Shown: one piece after another, positions 1 to 13,500 of the stretch
Numbering within the stretch: position 1 is the first letter of the stretch
Layout: each line of letters opens with the position of its first letter
Notes under the pieces: model-generated
The model's database searches: none
Seen by the model: the letters and a program-made list of their open reading frames with translations, nothing else
Told to the model about the DNA's origin: nothing
Translations under genes and position numbers: made by a program
Assembly: GCF_002865645.1 (NCBI RefSeq)
Contig: NW_020194512.1
Location: 655,119 to 719,118, forward strand
Length of the DNA: 64,000 nt
DNA from: Hyaloscypha bicolor E
Lineage: Eukaryota > Ascomycota > Leotiomycetes > Helotiales > Hyaloscyphaceae
Reading direction: 5' to 3'

Positions 1-1125
1 ATTTTATAACAAATGGATAGAAGATTAATTCTGATAATTTATATTTCGGTATTATTCTTTTTCTTATAAGAGAAAGATTCGAGACCGATCATTACATTTG
101 TATGATAATTTATAATCTAATATCTACGAAAAATCTTAATATTTAGAATGCTAAAATAAGAATCAATATTTGTTTCCAATATTCTTGAATATCTGATTAT
201 TTATGTAATATTTTTTGCTAAATCATTGGAATATTTATGATTGGATTAAAGATAAATGATTATCTCAGAGTTCTTTAAATGATCTATATATGAATATAAA
301 GAGATTAATTAAAGAAAAAGCCTTATATTTATTAAATATATCTATGAATCATATTCTAGGCTACCGAATTGATATATATTTATTATTAGATTATCCCAAT
401 AATTTCTTTGAGTTATAATAGATCTTTCGATGATTTAAGAAATATATTTAAATATATTTATATAGTTTTGCATAAATTTTTCGCGTTATGATCCAATGGC
501 TTTTTTAATGATATTAATTGAATTTAATTTTTTAATTCTCAATTCTCTGGAATATATTTGTTATTATTTTATTAATCAATATAATTTTATTGAAATTTTA
601 GATTTTATGATTGGATTTATTTATTTTATTTCGATTTGGTCAACTTTTTTTATTTCTTTTTTTTATTAATCTAGGTATTAAGTTTTTTATCCATCATATT
701 ATCGAATAATTTTTTTGGGGATTTTTTTCTTTTTAGCAATTCAGTCTTATGATTTGATTTTTAGTTTCTTTTAATCTTTTTCCAATATTTTTTCTTCCCG
801 GTTTTGTAAATTAATCTTAATTAAATGGTATTTATAGCTTAATTTCCCCAAATTTTTAATTGTTTGTCTCAGATAATTTCTTTTCTATTTATATCCTTTT
901 TTTCCCCCCCAAATTTTTTTTATTTATTATCGGGTTAATTTGTAAGATTCTTTTCGATGCTTGATTGGATTTTGATTATTTCAAAATATATTATTAATAA
1001 ATCTTTTATCTCTTTAATTCTTAATTTTATTTTCGATTCCATTTATTTTTTCAGTCTTTGAGATAATTATATTTTATTTTTTTTTTTTTCCCATGGCTTA
1101 ATTCAGTTTTGACTTTTTATTTTAT
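1..1125. other. AT-rich DNA without RIP signature, no gene
   Basis: This stretch is very AT-rich and T-biased on the plus strand, but CpA and TpG dinucleotides occur throughout, unlike the neighbouring RIP-mutated DNA from about 1126 onward. I see no open frame, RNA gene or repeat that matches the rest of the window. It stops abruptly where homology to the Gypsy family begins. It may be an old intergenic or pericentromeric AT-rich segment, or part of an element that runs off the left edge. I cannot tell which. Confidence 0.6.
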
Positions 1126-4100
1126 AGACTTTTCTTATTTCTTTTTAATTAAATATAATTATATCTTTTTAATTAATTATTAATTCTTGAAATATAACTA
1201 GTTTCTTTTCCTAGAGCTAGTCTCTAATATCTAATTATTTAAGATATTCCGGAATAAGTTATAAGCTTCTTAGAATAGCTAATATTCTTAGTAAAAGATA
1301 ATTCTTATATTTCCAAGTATATTTCTATAAATATTCTCTAGTTTTAGATCTTTTAAACTAGTTCAAATATTTACTAAAATCTTTTTTAGTTCTATTATTA
1401 GTATTTACTAGCTAAACTTTCTTATTCTTTATCTTATATACTTTTATAACTAGAAATAAACTATAGTTATTTTTTTTATAAAAGGCTATAGCTATTTTTT
1501 CTAGTATTATTTTTATCTAATTTTTAAAGTTTATAACTTTTTTATTTAACTTCTTTTTAGTTAGATATAAAGAATATCTTTTTATTTAGTATTCTAAGAT
1601 ATTTTCCTTAAGCTTCTATATATTCCAGAATTCTTTCTAGTTTTAGATTTCTGGTTCTATAGCTTTTAGAAATATATTTCTTTATTATTAGAAGATATTA
1701 TTCTATTTTTTCTTTAAAAATATTTTTATTTAATATTCTTTTTACTTCTTTTTTTTTATTAAATCCGGAACTATTCTTAATAATATTCTAACTAGAGCCT
1801 TTTCTATTTTAGTTTCTCTAAAAATATTATTAATTTCCTAAACTTCTAAATTTAAAATAAAAGAATCTATAAGAAATTCTAATATTTTTCTATTTTCTCT
1901 AATACTATTACTAGTTATAATACCAGATTTTATTTTTTCTCTTTATCTTTAGTTTCCTGTTTTATATTACTTGATTTCTTAACTCTAAAAGCTTAATACT
2001 CTTAAACTATTACTTTTTCTTATTTTCCGGTATTCTTTAATAATAAAATAATTATAATAATATAGATATTCTAGTTATTTTTAGAATTAGTAAATCTTTT
2101 ATTCTATAAACTATTACTTTTATATATAATTTTTATTTTTATTTTTACTAAAAATAATTAATTAAATAAAATCTTTAGAACTTCTTTAACTAGAAAAAAT
2201 ATATCTTTATATTTTATTCTATTTATAATCTTAGTTCTAAGTTTTATTATTTTTATAAATTCAAATTTAGCTCTTATAATAGTATTATATATTACTTTAC
2301 TAATATTTCTAGAAAAAATTTCGGAAAGAATATTAATTTTAGCTCTAGTATTAATTATTTCTTTATATTTAATATTTCCTTATAGTTCTCGAAATATAAA
2401 TTAGAAATATAGAAATTATATAATATATTTATAAACTAGTAATATTCGAATATTAATACTATTGCCTTTAAATTAAATAATTCTATTAGTATTAGATATC
2501 TGAACTAGTATTTCTAATTCCTTAAATATTCTATTTACTATATAGACTATAGATACTAGTTTTATAAATCTTCTAGTTTATTTAATTATATTTAATATAA
2601 TAATATTTCCTATTTATAAAATAGTAAAATAAGAAATATTATCTTTAATCTATTAGTTTTAAAATATAGTAGCTAAATTTGGTATTTTTAAGATATTAAT
2701 AAGTATTTTTATTTCCTTTTAAGTTTTTAGAAATAAAATAGTTACTTTCTTTAATAATTTTATTAAAATATTATTAATTTCAAAAGTTTTATACTTATTA
2801 TAATTAAAAGTATACTAGGTTTCTAATTTATTTTATTTATTTCCGGAAGTATTAATATTTATATTCTTAGCTAAACTATCTTTTTATTTATTATTTCTTA
2901 AAATAGTATTCTTCTAGTCTTTTATATAAAATAGCTTTTTTTCTATTTTAGTTTATTTTTAGAAAACCTTTTTAGCTATTTCTATTTCTTTTCTCTTTTT
3001 TTTTAATAAGAAACCTATTATAATATTAATAGAAATACTATTTATAGCCAAATTTTAATATTATTTATTAATTTCAGAACCTGAAATATTAGTAATTCTA
3101 ATATAGTTTTTTCTAAGGCAAAATAGCTATTTAGATTTCCTAGATATAATTTACTTGCTTTTATATATAAATTCCGGTTAGCTAGTTTTCTTTTCTTTTT
3201 CTTAGTAAACTAGGTATTTCTTATTAATCTCTAGATATTTTTGAATTAAATATTTAAATTATAGTCAAATTCTTTTTCTTAAATTTAGAAAATAATTTAG
3301 TTAAACTACTAGTATTTACTAGTAAGAAAAAAGAAAATACTTTCTAATTTAGGCTTAAATAGCCCTTTATATTATCTTTTATTAAATTAGTAAATATATT
3401 TATAATTTATAAGTTCTTTTATTAATATATAATAAAACTAAAAAATATAAATATATTTTAAGCTAATATTATTATTTTTATTTTTACTATAGTATTTATA
3501 GTAATTTAATTCTCTTAGTTCTGGATTTATATTATAGGCTATATTAACTTAAATAGTATTCTCTAATTATACTTGAGACTAATTTTCTTTAGAATATAAT
3601 TATCTAGATTCTTTATCTATTTTAACTTAATTATTATAGCTATTATAATATTCTCTATAACTTCTATTATAACTTTTAGTATAATTTTCCTAAAAACCCG
3701 AATTATATTTACTATAGTTAGCTAGATTATATAAATAGGCTATAAATATTTCCCCGAATTATAATAGTAGCTATATTAAGTTATTTTTATAGATTTTCTT
3801 AAGTTATAGTAATAATAAATAGTTTTTCTAGACTTTTTATTAGCTAATTAATATTATTTCCCTTAGGTTTACTACTTTTAGTAAGTTCTATATAATTAGC
3901 TATAGATTAGGTTTTCTTTTTATTTATATTTATAATAGCTTTAGGAAATATAATAGAAGAAACTAATTAAAAGTAATTATTTTCTAATTTAGAAATTATA
4001 TTATAAACTATTATATTCAAATATTCTTATCTAAGCCTAAATATATCTAAGTTATTAGTAATATTAAATAGTATTTCTTTTCTTTATACTAATAAAATAT

Positions 4101-5416
4101 TACTATTCTTTTATATATCTTACTATATTTATAAATAGAAATATTTATAGACTTAAAATTTATATTTTTAAGAATATAATTTCTTACTAAAATAAATAAT
4201 TCCCTTATAAATTCTCGGTATTAAGTAATTTTATTAATCTCTTTTTTCTTTAATCATTCTTTTAATACTTTATTAAATATATTAATATAAGACTTAAAAG
4301 AGATTTCTTTATTCTAGGCTTATATAATAATTTAATTAAGAAAGTTATAACTAATTTTAAGTATTTTCTAGTTATATTCTCGAAATTTCTTTAATAAGAT
4401 CTTAAAAAACTTGGTTTTCTAGTAATCTTTTAAATTATTAGTATAATACTCTAATATAGCTTTAATTTAATTCTTATAAATAAAAGAAATATAATAGATA
4501 ATTCTCTTTTTTTAGTATTATTAGAAATATAATAGTTCTTATATATATCTATATACTATTTTAAGAATATAGAGATATTACTTTCCTAAAACTATAGTAT
4601 TTTAAAAGCTTCTATAAATAGTAGATTTAAATCTAATATTAATATATATTTATTCTTAGCTATATTAATCTTAATAATTTCTTCTATAATTAATTATAAA
4701 GTTTTTATATCCGAGACTTCTACTAATAAGGTTCTTAAAGAACTAATTTCTTATTTAAATATATCTTTTAGTTTAGGAACCGGAATTTAAAATAAATTAG
4801 TTAGTAATAATAAATATAATTTAAATTTAAGTTTTAATATTAGTAGTAATAAAATAATAGCTTCTCTAATCTTATTTTTATTACTTATATTCTCTTTTCT
4901 ATTTTATTAGCTTAATATTTATAATATCTTCTTTTAATTTTTCTAAATTAGATATATTTAATAATATTATTAAAAATAATAATAGAAATAATAAATATAA
5001 TTTTACTAATTTTTCAAACTTTTCTAAATTCTCTTTTTTATTTTTACTTAATATCTTTTTCTTTTTCTAGAAGCTTTTCTAAATTATCTATATAATTTCT
5101 TATTTCTAATTTCTTTTTAATTTTTATTTCCGGTTTCTATTTATTATTCTATTTAAAATTAAGAATATTTTCTCTTTTAAATATCTTTTTTAAATTTAGA
5201 AATAAGCTTTTCTATTAAAACTAATATTATTTTTATTTCAGTTTTTACTATAACTAAAAATAATATATAAATTAATAATATAACTTTATTTCTAAATATT
5301 AAAGTCTATTTCTATTACTTCTATATATTATACTAGTAATTATATCTTATAGCTAACCTGTACCTAAATTATTAGATATATTAAAAATTAATATAAGATA
5401 CTAAGATTAATATTTA
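1126..5416 (-). mobile_element. Gypsy copy A, left fragment (gag and protease side), RIP-decayed
   Basis: The segment aligns base for base, with C/T and G/A differences, to about 52830-57180 (copy B, same orientation) and in inverted orientation to about 5930-10350 (copy C). It covers the 5' untranslated, gag and protease part of the family and stops just before the reverse transcriptase, so the rest of the element is missing on the left. It is cut at about 5416 by the insertion of copy C, and its missing 5' end resumes at 18637. The frame is full of TAA and TAG codons and cannot be expressed. Confidence 0.85.
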
Positions 5417-5771
5417 TTATAGTATAGTAGGTTATATTCTTTAAATATTATATTATTTTAGTAATTTTAATATTTTAGTTATATAATAAAAACCGCGGTC
5501 TTTTATATATAACTTATAGAAATTATATAAGAAAACTAGTTTTTCTATAGTTCTAGAAAATAATTCTTTCTAAATATTTAATTAATTAAGCTTTTATATA
5601 TTATATATTATTTATATTTTACTATTTATATTTTTAATTTTATTATTTTATTATTAAGTTATATTTTATAGAGGTTTTTATTTTATAGAGGTTTTTATTT
5701 TATAGAGGTTTTTATTTTATAGAGGTTTTATTTTATAGAGGTTTTTATTTTATTATAGTTTCTTTTCTATA
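5417..5771 (+). repeat. 5' LTR of Gypsy copy C
   Basis: Begins with the motif TATAGTATAGTAGG shared by all five LTRs of this family in the window (here, 18330, 18801, 44518 and 57390). It is longer than its partner at 18330-18636 because of five copies of a 17-bp unit near its 3' end. The TA ends probably derive from TG...CA through RIP. Confidence 0.85.
5663..5746. repeat. 17-bp minisatellite inside the LTR
   Basis: Five head-to-tail copies of ATTTTATAGAGGTTTTT, one of them 16 bp. The other LTRs of the family have a single diverged copy of this segment, so the array expanded in this LTR only. Confidence 0.95.
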
Positions 5772-5929
5772 TATTTTATAGTAAATAATATAAGGAAATT
5801 AAAACTTTATAGTTAAGATAATACTTTTATAAAGTTCTAAGAGATTTTTATAAGGCGAATTATTAGCTTAATAAGTTTAGGGAAAAAAAGAGCTATTATA
5901 ATATTTTAAGTCTAAAGCTAAAATATTAA

Positions 5930-8000
5930 GAATATATAAGTATTAATCTTAATATTTTATATTAATTTCTAATATATCTAGTAATTTAAATACAGATTAG
6001 CTATAAGATATAATTACTAGTATAATATATAGAAATAATAAAAATAGAGGCTAATTATAGAAAGAAAAGAAATAAAGAAAATAAAATAAAAAATATTATA
6101 CTAAAATAATATAAGTTAGATTTTAGTTAGAAATAGACTTTAATATTTAGAAATAAAGTTATATTATTAATTTATATATTATTTTTAGTTATAGTAAAGA
6201 CCGGAATAAAAATAGTTTTAGTTTTAGTAAAAAAGCTTACTTTTAAGTTCGGAAAAAATATCTAAAAAAGAAAATACTCTTAATTTTAAATAAAATAATA
6301 AATAGAAATCGGAAATAAGAATTAGAAAGAAATTATATAAATAATCTAGAGAAATTTCTAGAGAAAAAAATAAATATTAAATAAAAATAAAAAAGAGAAT
6401 TTAGAAAAGTTAGAAAAATTAGTAAAATTATATTTATTATTTTTATTATTACCTTTAATAGTATTATTAAATTAAATATATCTAGTTTAGTAAAATTAAG
6501 AAAGAATATTATAGATATTAAACTAATAAAATAGAAAAAAAATATAAGTAATAGAAATAAGACTAGAAAATCTATTATTTTATTATTACTAATACTAAAA
6601 CTTAAATCTAGACTATATCTATTATTATTAATTAGTTTCTTCCAAATTCCGGTTCCTAAATTAAAAGATATATTTAAATAAGAAATTAGCTTTTTAGGAA
6701 TCTTATTAGTAAAAGTCTCGGATATAAAAACTCTATAATTAATTATAGAAGAAATTATTAAGATTAATATAGCTAAAAATAAATATATACTAGTACCGAA
6801 TTTAAATCTATTACTTATGGAAGCTTCTAAAATACTATAGTTTTAGGGAAGTAATATTTCTATATTATTAGAATAATATATAGATATATATAAGAACTAT
6901 TATATTTCTAATAATATTAAAAGAAAAAGAATTATTTATTATATCTCTTCTATTTATAAGAATTAGATTAGGCTATACTAGAGTATTATACTAATAACCC
7001 AGAAAATTACTAGAAAACCAAGTTTTTTAAGGCCTTACTAAAGGAATTCCGAGAGTATAATTAGGAAATACTTAAAATTAGCTATAACTTTCTTAATTAG
7101 ATTATTATATAAGCCCAGAATAGAAGGATTTCTTTTAAGACTTATATGAATATATTTAATAAAATATTAAAGAAATTACTAAAGAAAAAAAAATTTTTTA
7201 TTTAATATCGAGAATTTATAAGAAAATTATCTATTTTAGTAAAAGATTATATTCTTAAGAATATAAACTTTAAGCTTATAAATATTTCTACTTATAAATA
7301 TAATAAAATATATAAAAAGAAAATAATATTCTATTAATATAAAAAGAAGAAATACCGTTTTAATATTACTAATAATTCAAATATATTCAAATTTAAATAA
7401 GAATACTTAGATATAATAGTCTATAATATAATTCCTAAACTAAAAGATAATTACTTTTTATTAGTTTCTTTTATTATATTTCCTAAAGCTATTATAAATA
7501 TAGGTAAAAAAAGAATCTAACTTATAGCTAATTATATAAAATCTATTAAAAGTAGTAAATCTAAGAGAAATAATATTAACTAGCTAGTAAAAAGTCTAGA
7601 AAAACTATCTATTATTACTATAAGTTAAGAGAACCTATAGGAATAACTTAATATAGCTACTATTATAATTCGAAAGAATATCTATAGCCTATTTATATAA
7701 TCTAGCTAACTATAACAGATATAATAGTATTAATAGCCTAGTAAATATAATTCGGATTTTTAAGAAAAATATATAGGAAATTATTATAGAGGTTATAAAG
7801 AATACTATAATAGCTATAGTAATTAAGCTAGAATAAATAAAGAATTTAAGTAACTATATTCTAGAAGAAATTAGTCTTAAGTATAATTAGAAAATATTAT
7901 TTAAGTTAATATAGCCTATAGTATAAATCTAGAACCAAGAGAATAAATTTACTATAAATACTATAGTAGAAATAATAATAATAATATTAATTCTAAATAA
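5930..8000 (+). pseudogene. Gypsy gag remnant (copy C)
   Basis: Conceptual translation around 6600-7500, reading TAA and TAG as former Gln, gives the charged, helical pattern of fungal Gypsy Gag, with an EF-K repeat region and a segment like FLE-Y-I-I-YYIS typical of the retrotransposon Gag domain. It is the structural protein of the particle. The same stretch is present in copies A and B. Exact ends cannot be set because RIP has removed start and zinc-knuckle codons. Confidence 0.6.
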
Positions 8001-8399
8001 TTAATTTTTCTTAGTTTATTATCTACTAATAGAAGAGCTTATAAATTATAAATATATTTACTAATTTAATAAAAAATAATATAAAGAGCTATTTAAGTCT
8101 AGATAAGAAAATATTTCCTTTTTTCTTCCTAGTAAATACTAGTAGTTTAACTAAATTATTTCCTAGATCCGGAAAAAAGAATTTGATTATAATTTAAATA
8201 CTTAATTTAAAAATATTCAGAAATTAATAGAGAATATCTAGTTTATTAGGCAAGAAAAAGAAAATAAAACTAGCTAACTAGAATATATATATAGAAATAA
8301 ATAAATTATATCCAGGGAATCTAAATAGTTACTTTGCCTTAAAGGAAATTATATTAGAATTACTAATACTTCGGGTTCTAGAATTAATAAATAATACTA

Positions 8400-11300
8400 A
8401 AATTTAGCTATAAATAGTATTTCTATTAATACTATAACGGGTTTCTTATTAAAAAGAAAGAAAAAAGAAGTAAAAATAGCTAAAAAGGATTTCTAAAAAT
8501 AAGCTAAAGCTAAAGAAAAGATATTCTATATTAGAGGCCAGAAGAATACTACTTTAAAAAATAATAAATAAAGAGATAGCCTAGCTAAGAATATAGATAT
8601 TAATACTTCCGGAAATAAATAAAACGAATTAGAAACCTAATATATTCTTAACTATAATAAATATAGGACTTCTAAAGTTAATAATATTCTAATAAAACTA
8701 CTAAAGAAAGTAACTATTTTACTTTTAAGAACTTAGAAGAAAATAAGAATACTTATTAATACCTTAAAAATACTAGATCTAGCTACTATACTTTAAAACT
8801 AATAAATTAAGAATAATGCTTTCTATTTTATTAACTTATAAATGGAAAATATTATTATATTAAATATAATTAAATAGACTAGAAAATTTGCGGAACTAGT
8901 AATTATAGCTTATATAATAAATAAAATATTTAAGGAATTAGAAATACTAATTCAGATATTTAATACTAATAATATTATTTAATTTAAAGATAATAGTATT
9001 AATATTCGGATATTACTAGCTTATAAATATATTATATAATCTCTATACCTCTAATTTATATTTCGAGAATTATAAGAAAGTATTAAATATAAAGAAATAA
9101 TTAATACTAGAGCTAAAATTAATATTTTTTCTAAAAAGATTTCTAGAAGTATTAGTAAAGTAGTATATAATATTATAGATTATTAAATATTTACTATTAC
9201 TAGAACTAAATTTGAATTTATAGAAATAATAAAGCTTAAAGCTAAAGTTATAAATAGAATAGAATATAAAAATATCTTTTTTCTAATTAAAAAAGCTCTA
9301 AAGATTCTATTTAGTTAATTATTCTTAATAAAAATAAAGATAAATATTATATATAGAAATAATAGTTTATAAAATAAAAGATTTACTAATCCTGAAAATA
9401 ACTAGAATACCTATATTATTATAATTATTTTACTTTTAAAAAATATTGAGAAATAGAAAAAAGTAATAGTTTAAAAGTATTAAGCTTTTAGAATTAAGGA
9501 ATTAAGTAATATAGAATAGAAAACTAAAAGTAAAGAGAAAAAATAGTCTAGTATTATAACTAATAATAATATTAGAAGAAATAGAAAAATACTAGAATTT
9601 CCTATAAATTCTTTTATTTGAATTTAGAAATTTAGGAAATTAATAATATTTTTAAGGAAACTAAAGCAGAAAAGACTCTAATTAGAGTATTATTAAAAGG
9701 AATTAATAAAAAGAAAAGTAAAAAGAATATTAAGCAAAAATATTTCTAAAGAAAAAGTAAAGTAATATCTTCTAATAATAAAGAAATATATTCCTAAAGC
9801 TATAAAACCTGAAATCTAAGAATAAAAAGAATTCTAAAATATATAGAAGCTTAAGAAAAATATATTAGAATACTAGATAAAAACGCATTCTCTATATCTA
9901 ACTAGAAAAAAGCTAAATAGAAAGATTATAAACTCTAGAAATTAGATAAAAATAGTATTAAAGAAAATAGCTATAGCTTTTAAAGAAAAAGATAATAACT
10001 ATAATTTATTTCTAATTATAAAAGTATATAAGATAAAAAATAAGAAAATTTAACTAATAAATACTAATAATAAAACTAGAAAAGACTTTAGTAAATATCC
10101 GAATTAGTTTAAAAAATCTAAAACTAGAAAATACCTATAAAAATATACTAAAAAATATAAGAATTATCTTTTATTAAGAATAATAATTATTCTAAAAGAC
10201 TTATAATTTATTCCGGAATATCTTAAATAATTAGATATTAAGAACTAGCTCTAGGAAAAGAAACTAGCTATATTTCAAGAATTAATAATTAATTAAGAAA
10301 TATAATTATATTTAATTAGAAAGAAATAGGAAAAGTTTATAAGAATATTAGTTTATTTATTCTAATTAAGACTATTAAATATAAAGCCTAGTAAGAGAAG
10401 AATTTCCTATATTCTAAAGCTCTAGTACTAATAATAATAAAAATACTATTAAAATACTTAGACTATAAAGTTCTTAAGAAATATAATAGATCTTACTAGA
10501 ATCTATAGTTTTTAGTTACAAAAAAGATTACTAGAACTTATAAACTAATTAATACTATTATAAAAATGAATTTAATAACTTTATAAAATACTAACTTATC
10601 TCTATTTACTAATAAGATCTCGAAGAAATTTACTAGATATACTTATATTTCTCTAATTAATTTCTTTTCCGAATATAATTAATTTATACTAGATACTTAT
10701 AGTAAAGATTTAACTATATTTATAATATCTCTAGGGTTATTAAGAATAACTATATTATCTTAGAAAGCTACTAATTCTATTATATAATTTATATAAATTA
10801 TTATAACTATTATAAAGAATCTATTTCCGAAAATTACTATATTATTTATTAATAATATTAGAGTTAAGAGACCTTATATAAACTATAATAAATAATTTAT
10901 TTTATATTTAAATACTTTTAAAATCTAAATATAATCTTAAGTAGAATTAAATAAGCTAGAGCTAGTATTAGAGAAAAATTATAATTCTATTATAATAATA
11001 TAGTTATTATTAGCTTTATTTATAGAATACTTAAAAGAAGTTCTTTAAACTCAGAAATTATTAAGATCTTAAAATAAAAATATTATAATAGTATAATAGA
11101 AAGTAAAGCATTTATTAGAATTATTATTTACTACTATATTTGAATTAAAGGCTTTATAATTATTACTAAACCTATTTACTACTTAATAAAAAAAGATATA
11201 ATATAGAAATGGGGTAATAAATAAGTATAAGCTATATAAATTCTTTAAGAAAAGCTTACTACTATTCTAATACTTTATAAGTTATATTATAATTTATTAG

Positions 11301-11400
11301 AAAGTTAGGAAATAATCATATTAGCTATAGATACAAGCCTAAATAAATAAGGCAGAACTCTTAGCTAATATAATAATAATAAGAAAAAGAGAATTATATA
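8400..11400 (+). pseudogene. Gypsy pol remnant: protease, reverse transcriptase, RNase H region (copy C)
   Basis: At about 10560-10960 the plus-strand translation keeps the fungal Gypsy reverse transcriptase pattern. There is a TYISLINFFSEYNQFILD-like segment, then LGLLR, then ATNSI-QFI, then FINNI-VK-PYINYN, the position where family members have the FVDDIGVKGP catalytic stretch. The two catalytic Asp are changed to Asn, as expected from RIP of GAC or GAT. Upstream, 8700-9200 is the probable protease. Many TAA and TAG codons interrupt the frame, so it is dead. Confidence 0.75.
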
Positions 11401-11403
11401 ATA

Positions 11404-11549
11404 TCCCTTCGTCTATCGGAAACTGTCTAGCGCTAGCAGGGGGGGTGTGACTGCACGCAAGCCCTACCTCGCTTTATTACACTTCAAGAGGCTTGCATGC
11501 AGCCACACCCCCCCTGCTAGCGCTGGACAGTTTCCGACAGACGAAGGGA
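11404..11549. mobile_element. 146-bp fold-back MITE, not RIP-mutated
   Basis: Two arms of about 60 bp form a near-perfect inverted repeat (about four mismatches) around a loop of about 26 bp (11464-11489). The ends are TCCCTTCGTC and its complement, and each is bordered by TA, as in Tc1/mariner-type MITEs. It is GC-rich, with runs of seven C or G and intact CpA/TpG. The matching place in copy B (about 51724-51735) is empty and copy A does not reach this far. It codes for nothing. Confidence 0.93.
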
Positions 11550-12399
11550 TAAGTCTGAAATCTGAAATAATATTAAACGGAAATATAATATTACTAAAAG
11601 AGAATACTAAGAGCTAGTAAAGTATTTATAGAAAATATAATTCTAGCTATATAAAGTTTACTTTATTTTTGAACTAGATACTAATATACTTGTTATATAG
11701 CTAAATAAAGTAGCTATAAATCTTTCTAGAGCTCTAGTTACTTACTAGCTAGTATAAATTTAACTATTCGATTTTAAAGTCAAATATATTAAAGGAACCA
11801 AATATACTATTACTAATAAATTATTAAAATACCTATAGTAAGAAGGTAATACCGAAAATAATAAGAATATTAATAAATAATTAATAATAAAGCTTAATAC
11901 TATTAAAATAGTATTTATTAAATAGAAAGTTTAGTTAAAGAAAACAATTCCGATTTAGTTATATAATATTATTTTAAGGAATTAGATTCCTAAAACCTTT
12001 ATTAGATATTTGAATAGTAATATCTAGTTACTAGAAATTAATAATTAAAGTATTACTATATTAAAAAGCAAATTAGTAATATTAAAAAATAATAATATCC
12101 AGAAGTTATATAATAAAGACTATAGCCTTTTATATATAATTCTTAATTAAATAATAAATAATAGTATTAACTTCTATACTTTACTTAATAACCTGATTAT
12201 TTTATTAGATTCTTTAAATAATAGTTATTTTAAATAATATTAGAATATTATATAATATCTTATAATACTTTTTAGACTAGAAGAAATATCTAGAGCCAAG
12301 TTTCGAAAGTTAAATAAAGAAGCTTTAAATTATAATATAAGAGATTAATTACTATAAAGAATTATATCTAAATTATATTTATTTTAGCTTATTATTAAT

Positions 12400-13500
12400 A
12401 ATTAAGAGTAAAAGAAGATTATTATTAAAGAGCTATATAATAAGATTAGATATACTAAAAAAAAAAGTACCTTTTACTTAATAGCTAGCTACTATTACTA
12501 GAAAGATTACTATAACTATATATAAAAGTATATTAGTATCTATAAAGTTTATTAGTATAAAAGTAAAGGAAAATAAAAAGAAGCTCTATATCTAATAAAA
12601 GCTATATTCTTTTTCTATTATCTTAGAATTAATATAGTTAAATTACTAGATTATAAAAAATATAACTTATTAATTATTACTAGAAATAATTTCTTAGAAT
12701 AAATTAAAGCTAGGTCTTTAAAGAACCCGACTAGTAAAAAGATTACTAAGTTTATTTAGGAAGAAATTATTTATAAATATAGTTTATTTAGATAGCTTAA
12801 GATATATAGTAAATTAGAATTTAAAGAAGTAATAATTCAGGAATTTAATAAGCTAGAAATTAATTAAATTATTATTTTGGCCTATAATTCTAAAAAAAAA
12901 AAAAATTAAAAAAGAATATTAACTAATTATTTAAGTATTTATTATATTTATAATAGATAGAAAGAAGCTCTAGATAGATTTACTATTATATATTCTATTT
13001 ACTAATCGAGTTACTATATATAAACTAACTAGATTTGTTCTCTTTTATATAGTCTATAATAAAGAAGCTATATTACTTATAAAAATATATTTTCTATCCT
13101 AAAGAATACTAAGATAAAATAAAGTCTATAATAAAATAATACTTCTAAAAATATATATAAAGCAAATATAAATAAGAGATAAAAATATTAAAGAAGCTAG
13201 AATAAAAAAGAATAAATAATACTAAAAGAAAAAGAAGTAATTTAATACTATTTACTAGATTTATTTAAAGTCTATTTCCGAAAAGAATCTAGTTCTTATA
13301 TATAATATTAAATTAATAAATTAAAATAAATTAAGGAATATAAAGCTATTATACTACTAGTATAGCCTATATAAAATAAGATATACGAATTAACTAAAAG
13401 AATACTATATATTAGAAAAGCTTAATAATATTATATTCTAAAGAATATATATTAGAAATTAACTTAAGTAATATATTAAAAGCAATGAATTCTGGTATTT
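12400..13500 (+). pseudogene. Gypsy integrase remnant (copy C)
   Basis: The plus-strand translation retains the order of the fungal Gypsy integrase: an N-terminal zinc-finger region with its ELYNKIRYTKK start, the core with ARSLKNPTSKKITKFI-EEII (family form RPLRNPTSKRVAKFIWEEII), then NKLEIN--IILAYNS where the family has GI...VVSAYHPQ, and the trailing domain around 13300-13450. Catalytic Asp codons are lost to RIP. It would have inserted the cDNA copy. The recognisable pol frame ends near 13500, far from the 3' LTR. Confidence 0.75.

Noticed and set aside
1..1125. Mitochondrial DNA insertion
   Set aside because: Composition is similar, but I could not find any mitochondrial gene segment.
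5663..5746. CRISPR-like array
   Set aside because: The units are adjacent with no spacers, and the host is a fungus; this is a minisatellite.
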